From the NCBI GenBank assembly GCA_029856155.1, contig JAHQWL010000021.1, positions 1-55,527 on the forward strand: a DNA stretch of 55,527 bases, read 5' to 3'. The notes beneath the pieces are model-generated. The model was given only the letters and a program-made list of their open reading frames with translations, was not told where the DNA came from and did not search any database. Positions within the stretch are counted from its first letter, which is position 1, and each line of letters begins with the position of its first letter. Both the position numbers and the translations under genes were made by a program. Source of the stretch: Promethearchaeia archaeon. Lineage in GTDB: Archaea > Asgardarchaeota > Lokiarchaeia > Sigyniarchaeales > SOKP01. This document shows positions 47,065 through 55,527 of this stretch, in pieces.

Positions 47065-47595
47065 TTATGTAGAATTAATATATTTTATAATCTTCCTTGT
47101 GAGTTCGATGAATGCATTTTCTACATTATCACCTTCTTTGGCTGAAGTTTCAATATATAAACAATTCTCTTCCTTAGCATATTTAGATGGTTCATTTCGG
47201 TCGATTACCTCACCTATTTCAGAAATTAAGTCCGATTTATTTCCTATTATTACTACTGGAATCTTTTTTCCAATTAATTGTTTCATATCAGAGAGCCATT
47301 CTTTCATTCTGGGAAAAGTTTGAGCTCTTGAAAGATCAAAAACTACTAATGCTCCATTAGTTCCATTATAAAAACTAGGAAGCAATGATTTAAAGCGATC
47401 TTGTCCTCCAATATCCCATATAAGTAACCTTACTTTTTGTTTTTTTTCATATTCTACATATTTACTAAAAAAATCTACTCCGATCGTAAATTTATAGTTA
47501 AAAACAAACTTATCTTCTACAAATCGGCGTATAAGAGAAGATTTACCTACTGCTGCTGGTCCAATAACGATAATTTTAAATGAATAATCTTCCAT
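47065..47595 (-). CDS. Rab/Ras-like small GTPase 2
   Basis: 176 aa. Motifs GPAAVGKSS, FTIGVDF, WDIGGQDR, NKSD and ETSAKEGD are intact, so it should bind and hydrolyse GTP. Closest by eye to paralogue 3 (shared RRFVE, VVFDLSRA, IDRNEP), so the second and third copies are the more recent duplicates. Ends YINST, no lipid-attachment cysteine. 116 bp from the start of the 46.4-kb GTPase and 161 bp from paralogue 3, so each gene may have its own promoter. Confidence 0.95.
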   Translation of the reverse strand: MEDYSFKIIVIGPAAVGKSSLIRRFVEDKFVFNYKFTIGVDFFSKYVEYEKKQKVRLLIWDIGGQDRFKSLLPSFYNGTNGALVVFDLSRAQTFPRMKEWLSDMKQLIGKKIPVVIIGNKSDLISEIGEVIDRNEPSKYAKEENCLYIETSAKEGDNVENAFIELTRKIIKYINST

Positions 47596-47756
47596 TTCAT
47601 TGAAATTTAAGAACTTTCTTAATATAAAAATATATAAAAGTCAACTAATTTATATTGTTTCATTTTAAAAACTTTAATGAGCGGAGAAATCACAAAAAGC
47701 GTAAAAAAAAATAATGATAAAAATAAGCAAAGAATTAATTTTTTTTAATACTTATT

Positions 47757-48287
47757 TTAAGAATATTTTTCTATCATCTTTCGAGTAAGATCGAGAAAAG
47801 CTTTGTCAACATTTTCTCCTGTTTTGGCGGAAGTTTCAATATAAATACTATCTTCTTTTTGTGCAAATTGAAGAGGCTCATTCCGGTCAATTATTTCTCC
47901 AATCTCTGGGATTAAATCAGATTTATTTCCAATTATTATAACTGGAAAATCTTTCTCAATCGCTTGGCGAGCATCTGAAATCCACTCCTTCATTTTCTCA
48001 AAAGTATTTGCTCGTGAAAGATCAAAAACTACTAAAGCACCATTAGTCCCTTCGTAAAAACTCCTACGTAATACTTTAAACCGTTCTTGTCCACCGATAT
48101 CCCATAATGTAAGCTTAGCAGCTTTCCCCGTCTCATAGTCCACCGTTTTTGTCATAAAGTCTACCCCAATTGTAAACTTGTAATGTAGGGAAAACTCATT
48201 TTCTACAAATCTACGTATAAGGCTTGACTTGCCTACTGCTGCTGGACCAATTACGATCAATTTAAACGAATATACTTGTTCGGACAT
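47757..48287 (-). CDS. Rab/Ras-like small GTPase 3
   Basis: 176 aa. Motifs GPAAVGKSS, FTIGVDF, WDIGGQER (with Arf/Rab-like Gln), NKSD and ETSAKTGE are complete. Identical length to its two neighbours. C-terminus (MIEKYS) lacks cysteine. Shares the IDRNEP insert after G4 with paralogue 2. Could work with the roadblock-like protein at 21 kb as activator or scaffold; that link is inference. Confidence 0.95.
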   Translation of the reverse strand: MSEQVYSFKLIVIGPAAVGKSSLIRRFVENEFSLHYKFTIGVDFMTKTVDYETGKAAKLTLWDIGGQERFKVLRRSFYEGTNGALVVFDLSRANTFEKMKEWISDARQAIEKDFPVIIIGNKSDLIPEIGEIIDRNEPLQFAQKEDSIYIETSAKTGENVDKAFLDLTRKMIEKYS

Positions 48288-48444
48288 TTTTTATTAACCA
48301 TCTCTAATACTATTGATTTTTTAAGAGTATCAACTCTTTAAGCAAATAGGATTATAATTTTAAACTTGTTATTTTGCTAAATAAAACTTGTTTACTTCAA
48401 TATAATTCTAATATACCAAGTAATTTTCTAATATTAAAAACAAC

Positions 48445-49260
48445 TTAATCCTTAATTAAGTTATATTTTTTTCCATATTTTCTGAATAATTTAGTGCCCC
48501 CTCCCTCTTGTAAAACCTGTAGCGTTGCTTCTGAATCAAAGATTTCCATTCCGCCAACTATATCCACACCATAATCAAATAAGATGTCAGGTATCATACT
48601 AGCAGTAGGACCAATTAAAATTATTTTTCGAGCCTTCTTCTTGAATATTTCTAAAATAGATTCAAGAGTATTATTGATTAAAGTAGTTCCGGTACAAACT
48701 AATATATCAGTTGAAATTTCTTCTTGTTTTAGGTGATCAATACTACGTTTGAGCTTAATATCCTTGAATTCTGGAGAAATTGAAAGACTATCCTCTATTA
48801 CTGTAATTGAAGGAGATATTTTATAAATCTCTCTTATTAATGGTTTAATTAATCCTATAAATGTAACTTTAGTATCTCCATTAATTTTTACAAGCTTTAA
48901 TAAATTCTTTTCTTCGAATTTTTTGTAAGGATTTACAATTTTTAATATATGCTGTGAAACACCATTTAAAGTGGCGATTCCAATAATTTTTTTAAGACTT
49001 GGTGGTTCAAAAGCCCAATTCAAAAGCTTACTGATAGGTTGATCTGTCAGTTTACCAGCAAAACTGATTTTACTACATTCAGTTTTAGTAATAATACTTT
49101 GTAAGGTCGATGCTAAACCTAAAAAGGGTTCATACGCATATGCAGTAACTTCTACTCCAGTATAGCCTAATCCAATTATAACTTTTGTAATTTTGGGTGG
49201 TATAATTTTGTGAATTTTGTATATTTTTTTAACAAGATCAACAGTTTTTTCCAAAATCAT
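48445..49260 (-). CDS. DUF364 family protein (putative heavy-metal chelation domain)
   Basis: 271 aa. N-terminal enolase-like small domain containing GLGYTGVEVTAYAYEP and a Rossmann-like C-terminal domain with VTFIGLIKPLI, TDILVCTGTTLINNTLESIL and ILIGPTASMIPDILFDYGVDIVGG, the last being the DUF364 signature (G-P-S/T-x-x-x-P). The family is implicated in metal or cofactor handling but has no proven reaction. Neighbour on the same strand 26 bp away is an ATC-hydrolase-like protein, so these two form an operon. Confidence 0.85.
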   Translation of the reverse strand: MILEKTVDLVKKIYKIHKIIPPKITKVIIGLGYTGVEVTAYAYEPFLGLASTLQSIITKTECSKISFAGKLTDQPISKLLNWAFEPPSLKKIIGIATLNGVSQHILKIVNPYKKFEEKNLLKLVKINGDTKVTFIGLIKPLIREIYKISPSITVIEDSLSISPEFKDIKLKRSIDHLKQEEISTDILVCTGTTLINNTLESILEIFKKKARKIILIGPTASMIPDILFDYGVDIVGGMEIFDSEATLQVLQEGGGTKLFRKYGKKYNLIKD

Positions 49261-49286
49261 AGTTTATAATATTCCTAAGATATTAA

Positions 49287-49730
49287 TTACCCTTTTACTT
49301 CATAAATAGTATCACAATAAGGGTCTCCTCCTGCAACAGTTTTAACAATCTTGAGTTCGATCTTATCATTAACCGCTTCACGGAAATATTCATGATCAAT
49401 AGCCATAACGGCTTCACATAATTCTCTAGACGTATTTTCAAGACCAAATGGGCACTTGGTACCTTGAATCTGAAATTTTTTATCCGAGATCGAAATTACC
49501 TTTATGGATTTTTGGTCAAAACTCTTCGAGAACGCTTTAGCTACAGAAGTTAAATTGTTCATTGGAAGTTTTTTTTTAACTTTTAGACCCAATGACTTAC
49601 CTTGCTTTAAACAAACATTTTTTATAATGGGTAATGCTTCTCTTCCAAACTTTTTATACACAGCTTTAATTAACAAACCTTGAGCTTCAATTGGATTTAC
49701 TGGTAATTTATCATCATTATTTTGTTCCAT
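49287..49730 (-). CDS. L-2-amino-thiazoline-4-carboxylate hydrolase-like protein
   Basis: 147 aa. Pattern of KCPFGLENTSRELCEAVMAIDHEYF followed by GDPYCDTIYEV is that of PF14196 (ATC_hydrolase) and similar small Cys-containing proteins: C-P-x, then a C-x6-D-H helix, ending with a G-x-x-x-C-x strand. The three cysteines could bind metal or act in hydrolysis of a thiazoline. Family is tentative. Upstream gene of the two-gene operon with the DUF364 gene. Confidence 0.6.
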   Translation of the reverse strand: MEQNNDDKLPVNPIEAQGLLIKAVYKKFGREALPIIKNVCLKQGKSLGLKVKKKLPMNNLTSVAKAFSKSFDQKSIKVISISDKKFQIQGTKCPFGLENTSRELCEAVMAIDHEYFREAVNDKIELKIVKTVAGGDPYCDTIYEVKG

Positions 49731-49886
49731 TTTCTAAAACTTTTTTATTTATTTATTATGTCTAAAATATTATTGTTTAACAAAATTATACTTGGTTTTT
49801 TAGTTTTATTTGCTTGTTTTTTTTATTCTGTTTAAATACTAATGATTCTTATATATTGTTAAAACCCTAATTTATGAGGTTTTACC

Positions 49887-50270
49887 ATGAAATATGTAAT
49901 AATTGAAAATGAAAAAATCGGAGAAGTAAAAGCAAAATTGTTAATTGATAAAAATCCCAAAACATATCAAGTAATATGGGATGCTCTTCCATTTAAAGTT
50001 AATTTATCGAGATGGGGTGAAGAACTATATGGTGATTGCCCTGTCGTAATTCCTGCAGAAAATTCTCAAAAAGAATGTGATGTTGGAGATGTGGGGTATT
50101 GGATGCGTGGCTAAGGATTCTGTATTTTTTGGGGTCCTACACCAGCGAGTTCAAGCGACAAGCCTATTGCTGCGACTCCTGTTAATATATTCGCTAAAAT
50201 TGAAGGTGATTCTAAAATGATTTTTAATCCATTTTCCTCTTTCCAGGGAACGATTAAAAAAGGAGAATAG
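49887..50270 (+). pseudogene. Cyclophilin-like (DUF369) gene interrupted by in-frame TAA
   Basis: The open part to 50114 gives 75 aa (MKYVIIENEK to GDVGYWMRG) with the family's GEELYGDCPVVIP and VGDVGYW. The same frame after TAA (50112-50114) continues as GFCIFWGPTPASSSDKPIAATPVNIFAKI and ends at TAG 50268-50270. Cyclophilin-like proteins (about 120 aa) have GYWPPGNAFCIFFGPTP at this place, so one sense codon has become TAA without other disruption. Young nonsense mutation, sequencing error or read-through; TAA is not a Sec or pyrrolysine codon. A truncated protein would lose the core strand. Confidence 0.8.
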
Positions 50271-50330
50271 TCAAGATGTTCCCATTTTTTAATATTATTA
50301 TTGTAAGCTAATGAGAATAGTGATTTTTTA

Positions 50331-51197
50331 ATGAAAAAGAAATGGTATAAAAGTAAAGTATTTGTAATTACGGGAGCTAGTGGTGATATTGGAAGTGAAG
50401 TGTGTCGTAAATTTGCTCCCTTAGGAATGAGAATGTACTTACTAGATCTACCAAATACACCATTAGATAAGTTGAAGGAGGAGCTTAGAGATTTAGGGGC
50501 GGAATATGTTGAAAGCTTCGATTTTGATGTTACCAATCGAAAGCAGATTGAAGAAGTTATTAAGAAAATTGGTGAAAAAGAAAATTATATCGATATTTTA
50601 TATAATAATGCTGGTATAGGAACCACTTGCTCAATAACTAATGGTGGGACCTTTGAAGAATATCGAAAAATCATGTCTATTAACATTGATGGTATATGGT
50701 TGGTGCTTCAAACAGCACTACCATTTATTGGACGTCCCGCTCCAACTAAAAAATTCCCTGATCGAAAAGAAGGGCAACTCATATTCACTTCAAGTTCAGC
50801 GGGAAAAACGGGGATTCCTAATATGGCAGCTTATTCAATGAGTAAATTCGCTATTGTAGGTTTAGCAAATTCTATTCGATTAGAGTATAAGATGCAAAAC
50901 CACAATATTCAAGTAATAACAATCTGCCCCGCTCCAGTAAAAACTAAATTTTGGGAGTCTACTGCTGAAATGAAGGAGTGGGTTGAGAATTATCAAAAAC
51001 GGGGTATTTTATACAAATTTGTGGATATTAAAGATGTTGCAAAAACAGTTTTGAAAGCTTCCCGCAAATACAAAAGGGAAGTTTTTGTACCGAGATGGTG
51101 GTGGTTATTGGCTTGGTTGCAACTTACAAGTCATAAAGCGGTGGGAAAACTCTTAATAAAAATTGAAAAAAGTAAAAAAAAAATACAGCAAGATTAA
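50331..51197 (+). CDS. Short-chain dehydrogenase/reductase (SDR)
   Basis: 288 aa. Cofactor motif TGASGDIG (14-21), NNAG at about 91-94, catalytic Ser (TSSSAG) and the Tyr-Ser-Met-Ser-Lys active site near residue 168. An acidic residue (LLDLP) after the second strand favours NAD. A hydrophobic Trp-rich stretch (RWWWLLAWLQ) followed by a basic tail near the C-terminus suggests membrane association, as in lipid or sterol-like substrate SDRs. Substrate unknown. Followed 27 bp later by a methyltransferase, same strand, so possibly cotranscribed. Confidence 0.9.
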   Translation: MKKKWYKSKVFVITGASGDIGSEVCRKFAPLGMRMYLLDLPNTPLDKLKEELRDLGAEYVESFDFDVTNRKQIEEVIKKIGEKENYIDILYNNAGIGTTCSITNGGTFEEYRKIMSINIDGIWLVLQTALPFIGRPAPTKKFPDRKEGQLIFTSSSAGKTGIPNMAAYSMSKFAIVGLANSIRLEYKMQNHNIQVITICPAPVKTKFWESTAEMKEWVENYQKRGILYKFVDIKDVAKTVLKASRKYKREVFVPRWWWLLAWLQLTSHKAVGKLLIKIEKSKKKIQQD

Positions 51198-51224
51198 AAA
51201 TATTATCTTTCTAGATATTCTATT

Positions 51225-51944
51225 ATGACAAAAAAAGCATTTGAACCTTTTGGTATAGCTCTTGAGGATTTTTATAATGGTAAAAAAGGAGTTGAGGTCA
51301 CATTATGTCGAGATGATGGAATAGAATGGAAAGTACCTATTGAATATTTCTTTCGAGGTCCTGAAAATTTTTCAAATATAGAAAAACAAGCATTACAATT
51401 ATGTAAAGGTAGAGTATTAGATATCGGAGCAGGGGTAGGGCCACATACCTTGGAACTTCAAAAATTAGGTCTTGAAGTTTATGCTATTGATATATCCTCT
51501 CATGCGTGTCAGATAATGAAAAAAAGAGGGATAAAAAATGTTCAATGTATAGATTGTTATAATTTAAAAATGGGTTCATTTGATACCATTCTTTTATTAG
51601 GACGTTCAATCGGGTTTGTAGAGAATTTAAATGGTATGAAAAAATTCTTATTTTACTGTAAAACTCTCCTTAATCCAGAGGGAATTATAATTCTTGATTC
51701 AATAGATTTTCCTTCAATTAAAGAACAAATTCTTCTTAAATATCAGGAAAGAAACCGAAAATTAGGAAAGTATAGTGGTGTGATGGTGTATCAGATAAAA
51801 TACAAAAATATCTTGGGAGATAAAATCCAAAATTTACAAATAGATCCCGATACACTTAAAGAAATAACCCAGGAACTAGGATTCTCTTGCAAGATCCTTG
51901 GTAAGGAAGAAGATGGAATGTATTTAGCGAAGATTTCTACATAA
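51225..51944 (+). CDS. Class I SAM-dependent methyltransferase
   Basis: 239 aa. SAM-binding motif I VLDIGAGVGPHTLEL (about 64-78), acidic motif II (YAIDIS), motif post-I CIDCYNL and motif IV DTILLLGRSIGF. The N-terminal 50 residues (substrate cap) include WKVPIEYFFRGPENF. Acceptor unknown. Downstream of SDR; the pair may modify one small molecule or lipid. Confidence 0.85.
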   Translation: MTKKAFEPFGIALEDFYNGKKGVEVTLCRDDGIEWKVPIEYFFRGPENFSNIEKQALQLCKGRVLDIGAGVGPHTLELQKLGLEVYAIDISSHACQIMKKRGIKNVQCIDCYNLKMGSFDTILLLGRSIGFVENLNGMKKFLFYCKTLLNPEGIIILDSIDFPSIKEQILLKYQERNRKLGKYSGVMVYQIKYKNILGDKIQNLQIDPDTLKEITQELGFSCKILGKEEDGMYLAKIST

Positions 51945-52048
51945 TGCTTAAAAAGTATTAAATAAAAAATTTCTCTTTTGTTAACAATCTATTTATACAG
52001 GATGGACTTAACTAATTTTATTAAAATCTAAATCGAAAATAAAAAGAT

Positions 52049-52879
52049 ATGGTTTTGCATTATATGCGATTTAAAGATAAAGTAAAAAATTTTTATAAGA
52101 TGTTAATTCATCCCAAGGTTGTGAAATTTTCATGTATTGGGGCCACATTTGTTTGGATTTCCAGTGTAGTGTTAGCAATTCTAATTGGGCAATTAGATCC
52201 TGCTGGTCCTTCTTATGATCCAGCTGGTTTTAATATCTTAATCAATTATATAAGTGACTTGGGTAATCTTGACTTAACACCAATGCCTATAATCATTGAT
52301 TTTGGAATGATGCAAACATCAATCTTAATGATACCCGCTACTTTCTATTTACGAGTTATTTTAATAGGAGACGGATCGAAAAAGTTAAGAAAAGTATTAG
52401 CTAATTTAACGTTAATATCTATGGTCATTGCAATGTGTGGTCTATTTCTAACAGGTGTAATTTCTGAGGATGTCGGAGCAAAATTAGACAGTATTATTGG
52501 ACCCCCTATACCTAATTATTTCTGGCATGATATTGTCGCAGATTTCGCTTTTACTTTTTTCATGATTAGTGGGATTCTTGTTGCTTCGCAATTTATCATT
52601 TTTCCAGATATATTAGAAGTACAAATTGGATTAAAACATATAAAGACAGCTAGGGTTTTATTAGCGATTAACACATGGATTTTAACTCCAATATTCTTTG
52701 GCTTCTTTTATACAGTACCATATTTATGGTATACTGAAGCATTTTGGACCACTTTACCACTTTGGCAATGGGCTCCTTTTTGGGAATGGCTTCTTATGTT
52801 TTCACTCTCGTCATGGATATTAGTCGTATTAAATCTGATGTTATTAAAACCAATAAATAGAGAGTTAAAAAGAAAATAA
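52049..52879 (+). CDS. DUF998-like integral membrane protein
   Basis: 276 aa, six membrane segments. The region after TM1, DPAGFNILINYISDLGN, resembles the DUF998 signature (N-x-I-S-x-L-G). A large Trp-rich loop (LPLWQWAPFWEWLL) sits before the last segment. Diverged from the other DUF998-like gene at 27 kb. Function unknown. Convergent with the ferric-reductase-like gene, 25 bp away. Confidence 0.65.
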   Translation: MVLHYMRFKDKVKNFYKMLIHPKVVKFSCIGATFVWISSVVLAILIGQLDPAGPSYDPAGFNILINYISDLGNLDLTPMPIIIDFGMMQTSILMIPATFYLRVILIGDGSKKLRKVLANLTLISMVIAMCGLFLTGVISEDVGAKLDSIIGPPIPNYFWHDIVADFAFTFFMISGILVASQFIIFPDILEVQIGLKHIKTARVLLAINTWILTPIFFGFFYTVPYLWYTEAFWTTLPLWQWAPFWEWLLMFSLSSWILVVLNLMLLKPINRELKRK

Positions 52880-52904
52880 CTTAGTTTTTCTTAGTAATGA
52901 AAAC

Positions 52905-53516
52905 CTAATTCTTTCTTTTTTGTTTTTTCCTTTTATATGTAAGATACCTTTTAAAAATTAAAACTCCGAAACTTAAGATTATCATTACTGTAAAAATAAT
53001 CATAATACCTATATTTTGAAAATCTGTGCCTATAAGCACTCCGTGAATATAAGCTAAAAGTAAAGCAACATAATTGAGAATGTGAAGAATTCTCCAATTC
53101 TTAATGAATTTCTTTCGTAAAAGTGCTCCCAAAATAGCTAAATATATAAAAATAAGTGCCAAACGACCCCCTAAGGACCAGAATCCATACCATGAACTAA
53201 AATCTGGTAAAAATACAGTAATATCTAATCTTAAAATTGCGAATGCGACAGGATGAAGTGTTATTAATATTAACCCTGTAATTGAATATATATGATGCAT
53301 CTTTACAAAGGATTTCCCAAAAATTTTGTATAATTGGACAACAAAAGGGGTCATCATAGTTGCTATAAACATCGATGTAAATCCAAATAAGGCACCAAAC
53401 CTGATAATAAAGTTAAATGCATCTGAGAATGGTGTTAAAAAGAAATAAACTAAGACAAGAATATATAAACTAAGCGTTGCTGTTATTATAATTATTGCTT
53501 CTTTTTTAAATGGCAT
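52905..53516 (-). CDS. Ferric-reductase-like transmembrane cytochrome b domain protein
   Basis: 203 aa with six membrane helices. The pattern MHHIYSITGLILITLHPVAF and NWRILHILNYVALLLAYIHG places histidine pairs in two helices as in the ferric-reductase-like transmembrane domain (PF01794), binding two heme b. No FAD/NAD domain is fused, so it would need a separate partner, not seen nearby. Tail basic. Possible quinone or metal-redox role, by inference. Confidence 0.8.
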   Translation of the reverse strand: MPFKKEAIIIITATLSLYILVLVYFFLTPFSDAFNFIIRFGALFGFTSMFIATMMTPFVVQLYKIFGKSFVKMHHIYSITGLILITLHPVAFAILRLDITVFLPDFSSWYGFWSLGGRLALIFIYLAILGALLRKKFIKNWRILHILNYVALLLAYIHGVLIGTDFQNIGIMIIFTVMIILSFGVLIFKRYLTYKRKKQKRKN

Positions 53517-53645
53517 ATTTCTATCCTAATTTTATTAATTATTTATTTTTTACATTTATAATTTAAAAATTCTGCATAAAATAAGATATCATTACAATAA
53601 TACCAGGGAATTCTTGTAGTAAGATTGTGGTAACTATAGATTATA

Positions 53646-53663
53646 GTGAAATGCGGGTTTCAC
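53646..53663. other. Hairpin GTGAAA-TGCGGG-TTTCAC in 322-bp gap
   Basis: Perfect six-base-pair stem with a GC-rich loop, flanked by partly complementary ATTATA/TATAAAT that extend it with a bulged G. Stands out from the AT-rich gap 53517-53838 between divergent genes. Could be an operator of either gene. Nothing else recognised in the gap. Confidence 0.3.
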
Positions 53664-53838
53664 GTATAAATTATGTTTAAATATAAAATTGATTTTTCTT
53701 TAAAAATGTGGGTTCTAATATTTAGTTTAGATAAGTTATAGTTTATTCTACAAGGTTTAAATATTTATCTCCATTAATTTCAAATAAGGCTGAATCTATT
53801 TTATTATAAGTCAAATTTATAATTTAGATGTACTGATT

Positions 53839-55473
53839 ATGGATGAGAACCAAAAATTCGAAGAAATAGTCAATAAAGGAATGGAGGAATATTTTAAGCG
53901 TAATCCGAGAATTGCTGTTTATTTTGGGAAAGAAGAATATGAAAAAGAAGTAGAATCTGGAACAAAGGAGCATATTGAGGAGAATTTAACGTGGTTCGGT
54001 CAATGGATTAATGAGCTTAAACAATTAGATGGTGAAAAATTAAATTTCGAAAATAAAATTTCATTAAAAGTTATGGAATACAATCATAACATCAATTTAT
54101 TTATGCATGAGGCTTTTCCTTCATGGAAAAGATTCCCTAATGGATTAGCCTTTTTTCAAGAGATTGTCTACCTTTTATTCCAGCGAAAAGGACCAACTAC
54201 AGATTTAGCAGAAACTATCATCATATATATAAAAAATTTACCAAAATATTTAGAGGAATTTCAATCGCGTTTTGATGAAACTCCAATTCCAATTGTATGG
54301 AGAGATTTAGCATTAGAAATAATTCAAACAACTCCTAAAATTTTAAAAAGTGTTGCTGAAGCTTACACTGAAACATCAGAAGTAAACCCTTCTCTTAAAA
54401 ACAAACTTTTAGAAGCCTTTAAAGATGTTGAATCAGTTATCCAAAGCCATGTAAAATGGATAAAAAGCTTACCTGTGGATACTGATGAATTTGCCTGGGC
54501 TTTAGGACCTGAAAAATTCGATAAGCTACTGAGTCTACGGAAACTTCCTTGGGATCGAAAGGCACTAATCTCAAAAGGGAATAAGATATTCAGCTTAGGA
54601 TTAAAAAAAATAAAACGAATTCTTAAAGAATTGTATCCTAACAAAACTCTTATTGAGGGAATTAAAGAATTTTTCAAAGAAGACCTAATCCCCACTTTTC
54701 AAGAAGTACTTGAATACACTCGAAGTGAAGCAGAAAGGGCAAAAGAGTTCTTAAAAGTCCATGATCTTGCTACAATCCCACAAGAGAAGTTAGTGATTAT
54801 CGAAACACCTCCCCATCTTGTCCCAATCATCACTAGTGCTGCGTATGATCAGGTTCCTTATTTTAAGAGAGAACAACCAGGAATTTTTATGATTAGTCCT
54901 ACACAAAAAGAATTTCAATCTTATACAAATATATCTCATTTCATGGTTCATGAAGCTTTTCCTGGGCATCATTTGGATTTCACTAGCAATAACATTTATG
55001 CACCTCTTGTTCGATTTTTAGGATTAAATAACTTTACATCGATGGAAACTGCTGAAGGATGGGCTATTTATTGTGAGGAAATGATGTTACAACAAGGCTT
55101 TTATAAAGATACTCAAAAAACTCAACATTTAATTTCAGGAATACAGATGCAATACGCGATGATTACTTTATTGGATATCCAATTACATTGTAGACAACGA
55201 TCAATTATAGAAGCTTGTGAAACTTTGATGAATATCTTGTCATATGGAGAGACAGCTGCCAAAGACACAGTTTTGGATTACACACGTACCCCCGGTTATC
55301 CATTATCTTATCTCACTGGAAAGCTCCTTATTGATAACTTACGTCGGGAAGTGGAAGAAAAAATGGGAGACAAATTTAGTTTAAAGTTCTTTCATGATAC
55401 CATTCTTAGAAGCGGGGATTTACCTTATTTCTTATTAAAAGAATATTTTGAAGAAAAAATAAAAAATCTATAA
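53839..55473 (+). CDS. DUF885 family putative zinc metallopeptidase
   Basis: 544 aa, matching the usual 540-600 of DUF885. The metal motif HEAFPGHH occupies residues 371-378 and the third ligand region ETAEGWAIYCEEMM follows about 30 residues later, as in gluzincin-like carboxypeptidases. The end (YLTGKLLIDNLRREVEEKMG and SGDLPYFLL) is family-typical. No signal peptide, so cytosolic. Likely a peptidase; substrate unknown. ATG 53839 has no Shine-Dalgarno, fitting leaderless expression. Confidence 0.9.
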   Translation: MDENQKFEEIVNKGMEEYFKRNPRIAVYFGKEEYEKEVESGTKEHIEENLTWFGQWINELKQLDGEKLNFENKISLKVMEYNHNINLFMHEAFPSWKRFPNGLAFFQEIVYLLFQRKGPTTDLAETIIIYIKNLPKYLEEFQSRFDETPIPIVWRDLALEIIQTTPKILKSVAEAYTETSEVNPSLKNKLLEAFKDVESVIQSHVKWIKSLPVDTDEFAWALGPEKFDKLLSLRKLPWDRKALISKGNKIFSLGLKKIKRILKELYPNKTLIEGIKEFFKEDLIPTFQEVLEYTRSEAERAKEFLKVHDLATIPQEKLVIIETPPHLVPIITSAAYDQVPYFKREQPGIFMISPTQKEFQSYTNISHFMVHEAFPGHHLDFTSNNIYAPLVRFLGLNNFTSMETAEGWAIYCEEMMLQQGFYKDTQKTQHLISGIQMQYAMITLLDIQLHCRQRSIIEACETLMNILSYGETAAKDTVLDYTRTPGYPLSYLTGKLLIDNLRREVEEKMGDKFSLKFFHDTILRSGDLPYFLLKEYFEEKIKNL

Positions 55474-55527
55474 TTTGGCACCATTTAAAAGCAAAAATGT
55501 ACAAAGTTTATTTTTTTTCAATTATAG

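Noticed and set aside
50112..50114. TAA in the cyclophilin-like gene as a recoded codon
   Set aside because: TAA has no known recoding in archaea (Sec uses UGA, pyrrolysine UAG); a point mutation or error is simpler.
50111..50536. 141-aa minus-strand ORF
   Set aside because: Antisense shadow of the cyclophilin-like 3' part and the SDR start.
1..55527. CRISPR arrays, rRNA, intact transposases or prophage
   Set aside because: No regularly spaced short repeats, no rRNA-like high-GC blocks and no transposase, integrase or capsid motifs were seen.

Overview
The window is about 55.5 kb of AT-rich DNA (roughly 30% GC, estimated by eye) that reads as an Asgard archaeon, most likely of the Lokiarchaeia/Promethearchaeota group. 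The reasons are: three tandem Rab/Ras-like small GTPases, a roadblock-like protein, archaeal HerA-type ATPase, M42 peptidase and tungsten-type aldehyde ferredoxin oxidoreductase (AOR), CTERM-like archaeal surface proteins, and apparent selenocysteine (Sec) decoding with a kink-turn SECIS-like hairpin of the kind reported for Lokiarchaeota. No tRNA, rRNA, CRISPR array or intact transposon was recognised.

Layout. 0.3-7.3 kb: housekeeping and uncharacterised genes (GATase-like protein, MFS transporter, M42 peptidase, HerA ATPase, C_GCAxxG_C_C redox protein, DUF2156 acyltransferase). 7.6-12.8 kb: an envelope-modification group of SGNH esterase-like protein, arylsulfotransferase-like protein, MBOAT O-acyltransferase and a small heme-b-like membrane protein. 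12.9-18.2 kb: bacterial-type GAPDH, a SIR2-TPR protein, a TIM-barrel protein and a polyferredoxin. 18.4-25.4 kb: surface proteins, including a membrane-anchored sialidase-like propeller followed by two tiny membrane proteins, then a roadblock pair and a GH127 arabinofuranosidase. 25.6-28.3 kb: a scarred region in which a DUF998 gene sits between decayed copies of the ends of both neighbouring genes. 28.3-34.8 kb: the redox centrepiece. 35.2-42.5 kb: a repeat-rich surface protein split by UGA, an HdrD-type protein carrying an inserted GltD/NfnB-like flavoprotein module, a QueG-like Fe-S protein and a NosD-like protein. 42.8-48.3 kb: a SNF2/RapA-like helicase and the GTPases. 48.4-55.5 kb: DUF364, ATC-hydrolase-like, interrupted cyclophilin-like, SDR, methyltransferase, DUF998-like, ferric-reductase-like and DUF885 peptidase genes.

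Main discovery. On the minus strand AOR, a four-cluster ferredoxin, HdrA, MvhD and an FrhB/FdhB-like subunit form a collinear electron-transfer module. A simple ORF search misses MvhD entirely and loses the first third of HdrA, because these genes contain five in-frame UGA codons (three in HdrA, two in MvhD), each at a position where the family has a conserved cysteine. Eighteen bases past the MvhD stop is a hairpin with AUGA/UGAA tandem G-A pairs and an A-rich apical loop, which looks like a SECIS element. The natural reading is a bicistronic selenoprotein mRNA in which one SECIS may serve all five UGAs. By established knowledge of Hdr systems, the module should couple aldehyde oxidation to flavin-based electron confurcation or bifurcation; the exact partners are inference.

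Gene decay is also visible. Two genes keep clear coding sequence beyond a premature stop (surface beta-propeller, UGA in place of a Gly codon; cyclophilin-like, UAA), and there are two rearrangement scars at 26.9-28.0 kb and 41.0-42.8 kb.
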